A stretch of DNA of 53,309 bases. Origin: a virus. The position numbers and the translations under genes are program-made. This document shows positions 41,496 to 49,626 of the stretch, piece by piece (the stretch's first letter is position 1; each line of letters begins with the position of its first letter). The DNA lies in IMG/VR virus record IMGVR_UViG_3300032331_003728, positions 1-53,309 of that record; one strand, 5' to 3'. The notes under the pieces are model-generated. The model was not told where the DNA came from and did no database searches. It was given only the letters and a program-made list of their open reading frames with translations.

Positions 41496-42389
41496 TTAAT
41501 AACAGAAAGCACCATCTCCGCACGGCCCACTAGTTGTGTATTTGAAGTCATATCCACAGGATTGGGCCCCACAGCAAAGGCAGGAACAAGGCGTGACACA
41601 TGCGGAGTAGCCACACCAGCCATCGACATATGCTCTATCTCTTGCATACTCACCACAGGCTCCGTCTGCGTACCAACCTACTAGTACCTGTCCGTCGCAT
41701 GATAGGCGGATGAAAGTATCAAATGGGTCACATGCCGGAGGAGGAGGGTTAGGAGGAGTTTCATTCGTGGTCTCTTCTAGGTAGATTGAGTCAGAGTTTG
41801 CCCAACCAGTCTTGGAAAGATAGACGTATGTAAAGCGGTTTACGTTCTCACCAAGGCCAGTCCAACCGTGGCAACTTCCACTCTGGTCATTTGGTACAAC
41901 ATTGTAGTTGTAGTAGTTGTAGACATATCCATCATCTTGACTTTGTGATGCATAGTTGTCATAACAAAGAGGAATCGTGGAAGTTGTTTCCGCAATGTCG
42001 GAGACAACTGGTGTCGCTATTTTCCCAAACAACGGAGTTACAGAATTTGAGTTTGTTGAGTAGGCGCCAGTTAGAACCATATTCTTCGCGGCAACCCTAA
42101 ATACATATGCCGTTCCGTTAGTTAGGCCAGTTACAGTAACTGATGTTCCAGTAGAAACTCCATCAGAGAATGTGGTCCAGTTTGAACCGCTGTCGCTCGA
42201 ATACTGGATTACGTAATCGTTAAGCGGAGGACTACCTAAAGATACTGGTGCTGTCCAAGAAACCGATGCTGTTGTATTTCCATATGTGCTTGGGAGGCTC
42301 GCCGTAACAGAAGTAGGTGCACCTGGCTTTGATGCATTGGCAAGAACAACACCACCCTGTCTCGCTGAAACTGAAGCCAAATATGGCAT
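41496..42389 (-). CDS. FN3 protein with Cys-rich C-terminus
   Basis: A 297-residue protein. One FN3 domain spans about residues 20-118 (TASVSWTAPVSLGSPPLNDY; VTVTGLTNGTAYVFRVAAKN). A Tyr/Asn-rich segment follows. The last 80 residues hold twelve Cys (GACGEYARDRAYVDGWCGYS; CSCLCCGAQSCGYDF). The Cys module resembles that in the 12286 protein (GACPGEGGYNGAYRNGVCGY). A Pro run (NPPPPACDP) links them. It is likely a fibre-tip or surface protein stabilised by disulphides or metal. It starts one base after the fibre gene before it. Confidence 0.75.
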   Translation of the reverse strand: MPYLASVSARQGGVVLANASKPGAPTSVTASLPSTYGNTTASVSWTAPVSLGSPPLNDYVIQYSSDSGSNWTTFSDGVSTGTSVTVTGLTNGTAYVFRVAAKNMVLTGAYSTNSNSVTPLFGKIATPVVSDIAETTSTIPLCYDNYASQSQDDGYVYNYYNYNVVPNDQSGSCHGWTGLGENVNRFTYVYLSKTGWANSDSIYLEETTNETPPNPPPPACDPFDTFIRLSCDGQVLVGWYADGACGEYARDRAYVDGWCGYSACVTPCSCLCCGAQSCGYDFKYTTSGPCGDGAFCY

Positions 42390-42390
42390 G

Positions 42391-43668
42391 TTAGTAACCT
42401 AGGTTTGAACTGCCAAACACCGTCCATGCAGAGCTTCGGCGTACAAATGTAAATGAAAAAATATCGATTTTTCCAGCCGAAGAAGTTGGGACTGGTGCTG
42501 CTCCGTTCGACCATTTGATTGTTTGAGCGGAACCGGCAACCTGGACAGCATTCGGTATATATCCAGTTGCACCCTGCGTTACAAAAATAACGACCGTAAT
42601 TGCTTTTCCATTGTCTGTTGGTGCGTTAGTTAGGTTTACCGTGAAGTTGCTTGAAGGTGCAGTTCCGACATAGAAGATGTCTCCAGTTGAGTAATCCGCT
42701 GTAACTACGCTTGCCGAAACAGACGAGTCAATTACTGCTTCACGAATTGAAGTACCATCAAACCTGCCTGATACAGAAGCGCTGGTAAGCGTAGCTGTTC
42801 CAGCAGCAAAGTTACCAGAACCATCACGGACAACAATTGCATTGTTTACAAGAGCACTATCTGCAGTTGTTGCTGAGTTTAAAACTTTCCCAGAGGATGA
42901 AATGGTTGCAAGTTTTGTGTCAACTATTCCAGCTGAAGCACTAATGTCAGCATTAACTATTGATGTACCAAGACTTAGTTTGCTATAAGCAATTGCTGCT
43001 GAAGCACTTACGTCTTCGTTTACAATAGTGCCGTTAACTATGTTTGCTGATGCCACAGTTATGGATGTTGGCAGAGATCCGGTTGCCAATTTTGAAAGCG
43101 CAATAGAAGCCGAGGAGCTTATGTCGGCATCGGCTATTGTCAAATCCGTTATGTTCGTAGAAGACACCGTTATGCCAGAAGGCAAGGCACCTGTGGCTAG
43201 TTTTGAAAGTGCAATAGATGCAGAAGAACTGATGTCGTCATTAACAATAGTTCCATCAACTATGTTTGCCGAAGCAATGGTAATGGCAGTCGGCAGTGCC
43301 CCAGTGGCCAACTTTGATAGGGCAATCGAAGCGCTTGAACTTATATCTTCATTGAGTATTGTTCCATTGGCAATTTTTGCAGTTGTTACCGAACTGTCAG
43401 CAAGTTCTGTCGTGCCGACTTCACCAGCCTCAATCTGGGAGCCAATTTCTTCCCATGCACTTCCTGTATAGATATAAACCTTGTTGGTCGAATCAAGATA
43501 GCAAAGTCTTCCTTCTGCCAACTCTGGCTGCCCTGCTGATCCAAAGGCAGAGTCCCTTGCACCTATTGTCGCAAAGCGCGCGACCACCTGGTCCATTAGG
43601 TATGTGTTTACCTGGTTAGCCGTGAGAATTGATCCAGCTTCAAAAAGTCTTGTGCCTGCGCCGGCCAT
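42391..43668 (-). CDS. Tail fibre protein (third fibre module)
   Basis: A 425-residue fibre. The N-terminus (AGTRLFEAGSILTANQVNTY; GRLCYLDSTNKVYIYTGSAW) is a form common in phage fibres. Residues about 101-250 hold four repeats of ~37 residues with DISSSASIALSKLATGALP. The C-terminal domain has AITVVIFVTQGATGYIP and KIDIFSFTFVRRSSAWTVFG. It is the upstream gene of a leftward unit with FN3, GNAT and DUF6171-like genes. It reads away from the 43819 surface protein. Confidence 0.85.
   Translation of the reverse strand: MAGAGTRLFEAGSILTANQVNTYLMDQVVARFATIGARDSAFGSAGQPELAEGRLCYLDSTNKVYIYTGSAWEEIGSQIEAGEVGTTELADSSVTTAKIANGTILNEDISSSASIALSKLATGALPTAITIASANIVDGTIVNDDISSSASIALSKLATGALPSGITVSSTNITDLTIADADISSSASIALSKLATGSLPTSITVASANIVNGTIVNEDVSASAAIAYSKLSLGTSIVNADISASAGIVDTKLATISSSGKVLNSATTADSALVNNAIVVRDGSGNFAAGTATLTSASVSGRFDGTSIREAVIDSSVSASVVTADYSTGDIFYVGTAPSSNFTVNLTNAPTDNGKAITVVIFVTQGATGYIPNAVQVAGSAQTIKWSNGAAPVPTSSAGKIDIFSFTFVRRSSAWTVFGSSNLGY
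42918..43368 (-). repeat. Four ~111-base repeats in the fibre gene
   Basis: Each unit encodes about 37 residues, [N/D]GTI[L/V]N[E/D]D[I/V]S[S/A]SA followed by IALSKLATG and a variable ITxASANIV. A final partial unit reads AAIAYSKLSLG. Related ADINASAAI motifs occur in the 21788 fibre, suggesting a shared shaft module. Confidence 0.7.
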
Positions 43669-43818
43669 GCGCTCTCCTTATAAAAAATGAGTTTGATAAA
43701 TCTTACCCCATTAACAACTTTGGCACAGTAAGCCAAGTTTATTAAAGCCTATTTTATGAGTATTTAAAAATAAGAACTTGCAAATGCTAGAATTGGAGGT
43801 CCTTTTCGAGGAGGCAAC
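43669..43818. promoter_or_regulatory. Divergent promoter region with bulged inverted repeat
   Basis: A 150-base spacer between the leftward fibre operon and the rightward surface-protein gene. AACTT-T-GGC (43716-43724) pairs with GCCAAGTT (43732-43739) across a 7-base loop, with one bulged T. Both genes point away from it, so an operator or promoter-linked structure is more likely than a terminator. AT-rich DNA at 43737-43773 and a GAGGAGG ribosome-binding site precede the ATG at 43819. Confidence 0.5.
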
Positions 43819-46800
43819 ATGTTCGGACGGCGTCGTCGCTTCAATAAGCCTGCAGCAATAATGGCTATTCCATCGGTATTTTTCTTGCTTTTCTCAATAT
43901 TTGGTTTTTCGACTTCAGTGTCCGCCACGACAATACCTGGGGCGGGGTTTGAGGATAATACCTTTACTGGATGGTCAAGAGGTTCGCAGACAGGGAATCT
44001 TGGTGCATCCATTAACGGGAACGGAACCGGCGTAACCATCTTTAATGGTTCTAGGCTTTTTAGCCACGGTTCACATGGTTCAATGGGTAACCCAACCGTC
44101 AATGGTCAACCCAATCCCTACTACGCTCCAGCCGTTGCCGCAGGAACATGGAATTTTTCACCAAAAGGCGGAACATACGCCGTAGCCATACAACCCAAAA
44201 GTCAGCAAACTTTTATCCAAGCAACTGCTGCATTAGGTCTTTCTGGAACTCAAACATCTGCAATTACAACAATGCTTTCTGGTCAAGCGAGCGCTTCTGG
44301 TTATGGAAGTGGAACCCCAACTGATGCCGCGTGGATTACTCGTGAAGTTCAATTAACCGCTGGAGTTACTTACACAATGTCATGGAACTACATGGCAACC
44401 GACTACATACCCTACAATGACGGCTCAATTACTTCTTTGGTTCCAGTCACGGTTACTGGAACTCCAGTAATAACAGTTAATAACTTTGTCCAGTCTTATG
44501 CGCTTCTCGGTTTTACCAACCCTGGGACTGGTGACTATTCAACGAACTCCTATGGTTCAACTGGTTGGCAGACATCGACTTACGAGGTATCTATAACAGG
44601 AACCTACAAGATGGGTTTTGTTGCATTCAACCTTGATGACACAGCCTTGTCTCCAGTTCTTATGGTCGACGATGAAATAGGAACGACACTCTCATGCAAC
44701 CAAGCCGGTGGCTCGTGCGTGACATTTGGTGGGGTTGAGCCAAATAATGAAACTGCTCCTACTGTTGCCCCTACGACTACGGCTGAGACAACTACAACGA
44801 CTTCAACTAGCACTACGACTACAACTCTCCCACCTGCCCCTACATCACTTGTTGTTACAAGCCTTGATGACACGACATCAAGCGGAACGCTTCGTTGGGC
44901 AATAACCCAAGCAAATGCTACTGCTGGCGGTATTTATGATTTAATTACTTTTGATGTAAACGGAACCATAACACTGACAAGTGCACTTCCTGCTATTTCA
45001 CAAAGCGTGACAATCACTGGAAATGGTAGAACAAATACCATTATTGATGGAAACAATCTTTACCGACCATTCTATGTTCAGTCAGGTAAAACATTAACCG
45101 TCTCAAATGCGACTCTCAAACAAGGTCAACTTACCAATGGTGGTTTAATTTACAACTCACAAGGAACGGAAATAGCAACAGATATTCGTTTTACAGCCAT
45201 GAATGGTGGCAGCGCTGTTTGGAATAACAATGGTGGTTCTACAGCAACCTATACAAACTGCACCTTTGACTATCTAAGCAATGGCATTGCTGGAGACTAC
45301 GGTTCTACTCCACAACTCGCTACTGGTGTAACTACCTGGGCAAACGAAGCAGACTCGGTGTTTGGAAATAAAACATATGTAAACAACTGCATTTTTGACC
45401 ACAACGGAGCTGGCATATATAACTATCGTTTTACAAAAGTTGTTGATTCAACATTCACAAACAATAGTTATGCCGCAAACATTACTGGTTTGAACCGCAC
45501 ACAAATCCTGAATTCAACATTTGACCATAACTCAATAGCCATCTATCACAATGCCTGGATTCCAACATCGTTCAATATGGGTACAGATAACCGATTGATT
45601 GATGGAAACACATTTACCAATAACAGCATGGCTATCTATCTAGATGATGGTTATAACAACAACCAAAAAACACCTCGCTGGGCAACTGTAACCAATAACT
45701 CGTTTGATGAAAATGGAGTATGGATTACCTACTACCTATACAACGGAACATCAAACGTAAGCGGTAATGTTGGATTTAATGAAGTAACAAGCCTTTTTGT
45801 GCATTCCACAAACGTAAGTGTTGCAACTACAACGACGACTACGACAAGTACTACAAGTACTACAACTACGACTTCCACCGTTCCCGTTGCTCCCCCAGTC
45901 GAAGAAGTGCCAACGGGGACATCGTTACCAGAAACACCAGTAACACCCATAACGGTGACGCCGTTACCAGAAACACCAGGGCCAATTGAAGTAGATACCA
46001 CAATTCCACCAGAAGTGACAGTAACAATCCCAGACTCATTACCCGAGCCTACCGTCCCAGAAGACATACCAATTGATATTCCCGGAATCCCAGATGCCGG
46101 TGAGCCAATATCCACAGGAGACCTTGCAGATGTTTTGGATACGGTATTCACCCCAGATGCTTCACCAGAGGAAATTGGGGCAGCACTTGATGGTCTTCTT
46201 GATGCCAATTTAACTGGCAAGCAGTTTGACGCAGTCGTGGACGCGGCTCTTGGTTCGCTTGACGAGCCAGGCGCTGACATTGGAACGGTGATTGATTCAT
46301 TCTTGGGTGCAGACCTGAGCGATAAAGAATTCACCAAGGTGCTTGATGCAGTGTTCTCCGAAGATGTCTCTAGTGAAGTTTTCACCGAAGCACTAACAAC
46401 GATGCTTGGTGCCGACCTTAGCGATAAAGAGTTTGACAAAGTTCTTGATGCCGCATTCTCCGAAACGACATCTCCTGAGGCAATGGTTTCTGCACTCAGT
46501 TCAATCTTTGATGGTCCAGCAAGTGGTGTGGATATTTCGAAAGTAATGGGTGCAGTGTTTGACGAAGACATTTCTGCCGCCGATACCATGACGGTACTTG
46601 GCGACTTACTTGAAACAAACCTAAGCGCGTCAGAAACAGAAGCAATCTTTGACAGCGTTTTTGACGGTGACCTTTCCGATGCGGAAACCATTGACCTCAT
46701 TGTTGATGTATTGAAAGACGGTCTAACCGCTGAGAATTTAGGCGCTGCCCTTGGTGCAGTGTTTGACGAAGAAGTAAGCACTGAGGTTTTGATTGAAACT

Positions 46801-47589
46801 TTTACCGCTGTATTAGATGGCGAACTGAATGCCGAATCAGTCAGAGTCATCGTGGATGTCCTTGAATCAGACACGATTACGGGTGAGCAAGTTGCACAAG
46901 TTGTGACATTGGTAATTGAACAAGAGGGCGGAATCGAGTCGGGCCAAGCAACCGAACTTGCTACTAGCGCCAAGGTTCTTGAAAGCATTGACGGCGAACA
47001 AGCATCCGCAGTGTTTAACGCAATCATTGTTGCTGAGGTTTCAGAAGAGGCTGGTGCTGCAATTTCCGAAGCACTCACCGAGGCACCAACCGATGTTAAG
47101 GAATCATTTGAAGAAGAAATCAACGTATTCGCCGGCGTGTTCGATACGTATACCGCATTAGGTTCTTCTATAGATGTTGGTACAAGAAGAAGCGTAATTG
47201 CGGTAAACTTGGTGACCAGTACTGTGGCTCTAGCCGCTGCTGCTGGTGGAATACCAACCCCAGGCTCTAGTCCATCTGCACCAAGACAAGATGTTGCGGT
47301 TCGCAAGGAAGAAGAGCAAGAGGAAGGCGGAGCAATCGAGGGCGAAGGTCCTGAGTGGATTAAGCGGATATCTATTTACAAATATGAAAATGGAGTAAAA
47401 GTTATGGACTGGAAGAATTTCACAAGAAAATTTGTTTACGGAATTATGGCATCTGGATTTACTCTAGCCGGCGCGACAGTTATGTACTTTACCCTTTCTG
47501 GAGTAACTCAGAAAATTGCTCTATGGGGTACGGTTCTTGCCTTCACTGGTTCAATGTACTTGCATATGAAAGAGCCAGATAGCGAATAA
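43819..47589 (+). CDS. Secreted, membrane-anchored surface protein with beta-helix
   Basis: A 1256-residue protein with a clear Sec signal: four Arg, a hydrophobic core (AAIMAIPSVFFLLFSIFGF) and a likely cut after SVSA (residue 36). A beta-sandwich region follows to ~310. Then come a Thr-rich linker (~314-338), a right-handed beta-helix-like region (~345-665; SGTLRWAITQANATAGG, then VTITGNGRTNTIIDGNN, then many N-x-F turns), a second Thr-rich linker (~667-690) and a Pro/Glu stretch. Next is a helical repeat region (~767-1050; LSDKEFDKVLDAAFSE units). Two transmembrane helices lie near the C-terminus (~1204-1250). Exported and anchored, it would sit on the infected host cell surface or reflect a captured host adhesin. 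It has a strong ribosome-binding site. Confidence 0.75.
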   Translation: MFGRRRRFNKPAAIMAIPSVFFLLFSIFGFSTSVSATTIPGAGFEDNTFTGWSRGSQTGNLGASINGNGTGVTIFNGSRLFSHGSHGSMGNPTVNGQPNPYYAPAVAAGTWNFSPKGGTYAVAIQPKSQQTFIQATAALGLSGTQTSAITTMLSGQASASGYGSGTPTDAAWITREVQLTAGVTYTMSWNYMATDYIPYNDGSITSLVPVTVTGTPVITVNNFVQSYALLGFTNPGTGDYSTNSYGSTGWQTSTYEVSITGTYKMGFVAFNLDDTALSPVLMVDDEIGTTLSCNQAGGSCVTFGGVEPNNETAPTVAPTTTAETTTTTSTSTTTTTLPPAPTSLVVTSLDDTTSSGTLRWAITQANATAGGIYDLITFDVNGTITLTSALPAISQSVTITGNGRTNTIIDGNNLYRPFYVQSGKTLTVSNATLKQGQLTNGGLIYNSQGTEIATDIRFTAMNGGSAVWNNNGGSTATYTNCTFDYLSNGIAGDYGSTPQLATGVTTWANEADSVFGNKTYVNNCIFDHNGAGIYNYRFTKVVDSTFTNNSYAANITGLNRTQILNSTFDHNSIAIYHNAWIPTSFNMGTDNRLIDGNTFTNNSMAIYLDDGYNNNQKTPRWATVTNNSFDENGVWITYYLYNGTSNVSGNVGFNEVTSLFVHSTNVSVATTTTTTTSTTSTTTTTSTVPVAPPVEEVPTGTSLPETPVTPITVTPLPETPGPIEVDTTIPPEVTVTIPDSLPEPTVPEDIPIDIPGIPDAGEPISTGDLADVLDTVFTPDASPEEIGAALDGLLDANLTGKQFDAVVDAALGSLDEPGADIGTVIDSFLGADLSDKEFTKVLDAVFSEDVSSEVFTEALTTMLGADLSDKEFDKVLDAAFSETTSPEAMVSALSSIFDGPASGVDISKVMGAVFDEDISAADTMTVLGDLLETNLSASETEAIFDSVFDGDLSDAETIDLIVDVLKDGLTAENLGAALGAVFDEEVSTEVLIETFTAVLDGELNAESVRVIVDVLESDTITGEQVAQVVTLVIEQEGGIESGQATELATSAKVLESIDGEQASAVFNAIIVAEVSEEAGAAISEALTEAPTDVKESFEEEINVFAGVFDTYTALGSSIDVGTRRSVIAVNLVTSTVALAAAAGGIPTPGSSPSAPRQDVAVRKEEEQEEGGAIEGEGPEWIKRISIYKYENGVKVMDWKNFTRKFVYGIMASGFTLAGATVMYFTLSGVTQKIALWGTVLAFTGSMYLHMKEPDSE

Positions 47590-48435
47590 TTACTTCATTA
47601 TCCATTTGCTTTTTTTGTTATATACATCAACAGCGATATCCGACATGTGCGGATTCCCGTGTTGGTCAAAGCTTATTGCATTTTGATATCTGTCTTTTTT
47701 GATAGCAATTTTCTTCCATTCCTCAACACCAAATTCTCTTTCTCCTTCAAACCATTCATCGGTTCCTTCAAATGGGTATTTTAGATAATTACGGACAAGG
47801 TATTTTTTTCCCCGTGAAATAACTTTCACACCGTGAAAATATGGCTCATTCCCAGGGTATATGGGCGACCCAGATGGGAAAACCAAGATGTCCCCAGCTG
47901 AGGGTTTGTATGTAATTTTCTCTCCCTTGACATAAAACTCTATTTCTCCGCCAACATAGTCATCATTGAGATAGGTAGTGCATGTAACGAGAAACTTTTC
48001 TCCTGGCCAGTACCATTCTCCAATACCAAAATCGGTGTGATATTGCATTGTCAATCCATTGCTTGTTGATATGTTTTCGTCATATCTAGCCAGGCTCGGT
48101 GTGGTGATAAAAGAATTGTTTGGCAGGGCTATTTTGTGAACGGTTACATAGTTGGCTATTGCCAAGTTTGTTGCATGAGCTAGGCGTTTGGAAAGATTGA
48201 ATTCATCATTAAACTTCTCATTTACAAAATCTGTATTCTTTACAGACATTGATTGATGTTCGGCGTAAGTCCCAAAGTCGTACCATTTTCTCCATGGCCC
48301 ATATAGGTATTTGCCTTCATTTTCCTTTTCGATTCTGCATATTGAATCGTATAAATATGAGGAATCTGGAAGTAGATTTTTATAAACAAAAATATTCTTG
48401 TGTATTTCTTGACTATGAAGGTCTATAGAAGACAT
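47590..48435 (-). CDS. 2OG-Fe(II) oxygenase, YKNLLP subfamily (no. 15)
   Basis: A 281-residue paralogue of no. 13, separated from the main cluster by ~9 kb and on the other strand. It starts IHKNIFVYKNLLPDSSYLYD. H133 and D135 (MQYHTDFGI), GEKFLVTCTTYLNDDYVGGE, VFPSGSPIYPGNEPYFHGV with H201, and K210/K211 give a complete site. The C-terminus DEWFEGEREFGVEEWKKI parallels no. 13 (PEWKSGVEKHGEEQWKEM). It ends back-to-back with the surface protein, with no gap. Divergent from the endolysin gene. Confidence 0.88.
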   Translation of the reverse strand: MSSIDLHSQEIHKNIFVYKNLLPDSSYLYDSICRIEKENEGKYLYGPWRKWYDFGTYAEHQSMSVKNTDFVNEKFNDEFNLSKRLAHATNLAIANYVTVHKIALPNNSFITTPSLARYDENISTSNGLTMQYHTDFGIGEWYWPGEKFLVTCTTYLNDDYVGGEIEFYVKGEKITYKPSAGDILVFPSGSPIYPGNEPYFHGVKVISRGKKYLVRNYLKYPFEGTDEWFEGEREFGVEEWKKIAIKKDRYQNAISFDQHGNPHMSDIAVDVYNKKSKWIMK

Positions 48436-48436
48436 G

Positions 48437-48540
48437 GTTGGAATAGTACTTTATTTAGTAGCTTACTATCATCCAACTTTTGTTGTAAAATAATACAACG
48501 CCAACTTGGCGATTTGACAATTTTTACGAAATGAGTTGAC
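48437..48540. promoter_or_regulatory. Divergent region with tandem palindromes before the lysis genes
   Basis: Three inverted repeats lie between the oxygenase and endolysin starts. GTTGGA (48437-48442) pairs with TCCAAC (48472-48477) at long range. GTTGTA-AAATAA-TACAAC spans 48482-48499, and CGCCAA-C-TTGGCG spans 48499-48511. The last two touch. A TTGACA at 48514-48519 looks like a -35 but is only 21 bases from the ATG, so it is unlikely to serve that gene. The set looks like operator sites for lysis timing. Confidence 0.5.
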
Positions 48541-49089
48541 ATGAGCAAAGTTGCGTGGGACTACATCGTCCCTGTAGTCCTTCCAAAAGACCTAAAAGGC
48601 ATTGAGCCAGGAAAACTTCCAGCCAACCTTCTAAAGGCTGTAGAAGGCGGTGGAAAGCTACACCACATTGCAGCTGATGCATGGGCAGCAATGGATGCAG
48701 CAGCAAAAGCTGCAGGTATTGAATTAAAACCCACGAGTTCCGCAGACCTATACCGCGATTATGAAACTCAAAAAAAAGGTTTTCTAACTCGCTACCAGCT
48801 TGAAGATACCGGCACCGGAAAAACCAAGACATTTGAAGGTAAGACTTGGTATCTGAAAAAGGGTATGGCCACTTTAGCAACACCGGGTAAGTCGCAGCAT
48901 AATCTCGGTTTGGCCGTTGATATTGCTAATGCTGGAGAAGCAAAGCGTCTTAACTGGCTCATCGCAAATGTCAAGCAGTTTGGTTTCTCATGGGAAGTTG
49001 TCCCAGAAGAACCATGGCATGTTCGTTATGTTTGCGGAGACGCAATCCCGGAAGCCGTAAAGGCCTATATTGCATCCAAGCCTGCATAA
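48541..49089 (+). CDS. Endolysin, VanY/M15-type peptidase
   Basis: A 182-residue zinc peptidase that would cut peptidoglycan stem peptides. The D,D-carboxypeptidase signature is complete. H120 and D127 (GKSQHNLGLAVDIAN) and H160 (EEPWHVRY) bind zinc, with E157 as the catalytic base. ADLYRDYETQKKGF is the family's substrate-side Arg/Tyr motif. It has no signal peptide, so release would depend on a holin; the next gene is a small membrane protein. The N-terminal ~40 residues are a short leader to the fold, with no separate cell-wall-binding domain. Confidence 0.85.
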   Translation: MSKVAWDYIVPVVLPKDLKGIEPGKLPANLLKAVEGGGKLHHIAADAWAAMDAAAKAAGIELKPTSSADLYRDYETQKKGFLTRYQLEDTGTGKTKTFEGKTWYLKKGMATLATPGKSQHNLGLAVDIANAGEAKRLNWLIANVKQFGFSWEVVPEEPWHVRYVCGDAIPEAVKAYIASKPA

Positions 49090-49091
49090 TC

Positions 49092-49340
49092 GTGGTTGAG
49101 ATAATCGTTTCTGTAGTGGGTGTGATTGGCCTTGTTGCAGTTGCTCTCATCGAAAAAGACCGCCGTCTATCAAAGACAATGTGGGAAGAAAACAAAGCAG
49201 ACCACAATCATGTTGTGGAAAAAATAGAACTTATTGGAAAAAGTTTAGGTCGTTCAATAGACAGAACTTCTAAGTCACTTGAGCGCGTTGAGGGGAAACT
49301 CGACACGCACATTCGCGATCACGCTGTTGGCGACCTTTAG
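49092..49340 (+). CDS. Holin-like single-helix membrane protein
   Basis: An 82-residue protein using the GTG at 49092, two bases after the endolysin stop; longer in-frame starts lie inside the endolysin gene and are rejected. Residues 1-21 (VVEIIVSVVGVIGLVAVALI) form one transmembrane helix. A charged coiled-coil-like tail follows (NHVVEKIELIGKSLGRSIDR, then a C-terminal THIRDH). The layout resembles DUF2746-type holin-like proteins of actinophages. Position after the endolysin supports a lysis role; a spanin-like role is also possible. Confidence 0.65.
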   Translation: MVEIIVSVVGVIGLVAVALIEKDRRLSKTMWEENKADHNHVVEKIELIGKSLGRSIDRTSKSLERVEGKLDTHIRDHAVGDL

Positions 49341-49461
49341 TGCTGTTTGTTTTTGCATCCATTGTTGTCTTTATGGCAAATAAAGAAATGGTATTCTGTT
49401 TTGTACGAACCAGCTCCACCCAGAGCCGGACACCTAATTTCAAATCTATCTAGGAGTTCTT
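49341..49461. other. Short gap with no gene seen
   Basis: About 120 bases between the holin-like gene and the next small gene. I see no coding region with a credible start, no tRNA and no strong hairpin. It may hold a promoter for the following small genes, but no -35/-10 pair is convincing. Confidence 0.4.
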
Positions 49462-49626
49462 GTGGGCAAGAAGAAGAGTGGCGCAAAAGGATCTGGTTCT
49501 CAGCAAAGAGTGAGAATTCACCCAATCACTAAACAGGAAGAAATTATTCCTGGAACAAAAGCTGGGAAGCGTAGAACTCGACTACCATTTGGACATGAGC
49601 TCAGAACGCACGACCGACCAAAATGA
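49462..49626 (+). CDS. Small basic protein
   Basis: A 54-residue protein with a GTG start 6 bases after an AGGAG ribosome-binding site. It is strongly basic at both ends (GKKKSGAKGSGSQQRVRIHP; GTKAGKRRTRLPFGHELR). I do not recognise a family. The good ribosome-binding site and overlap with the next gene argue that it is real. Its charge suggests nucleic-acid binding. Confidence 0.6.
   Translation: MGKKKSGAKGSGSQQRVRIHPITKQEEIIPGTKAGKRRTRLPFGHELRTHDRPK

Noticed and set aside
45732-47306. 524-codon open frame on the minus strand inside the surface-protein gene
   Set aside because: It is a Ser/Thr/Val-rich mirror of the coding strand with no signal, motif or ribosome-binding site. The plus-strand gene has a signal peptide, domains and transmembrane segments.
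48350-48357. TATAAATA, a T4-type late promoter
   Set aside because: It lies inside the opposite-strand oxygenase gene, about 180 bases from the endolysin start, and the motif is not repeated ahead of the structural genes, so it is probably chance.
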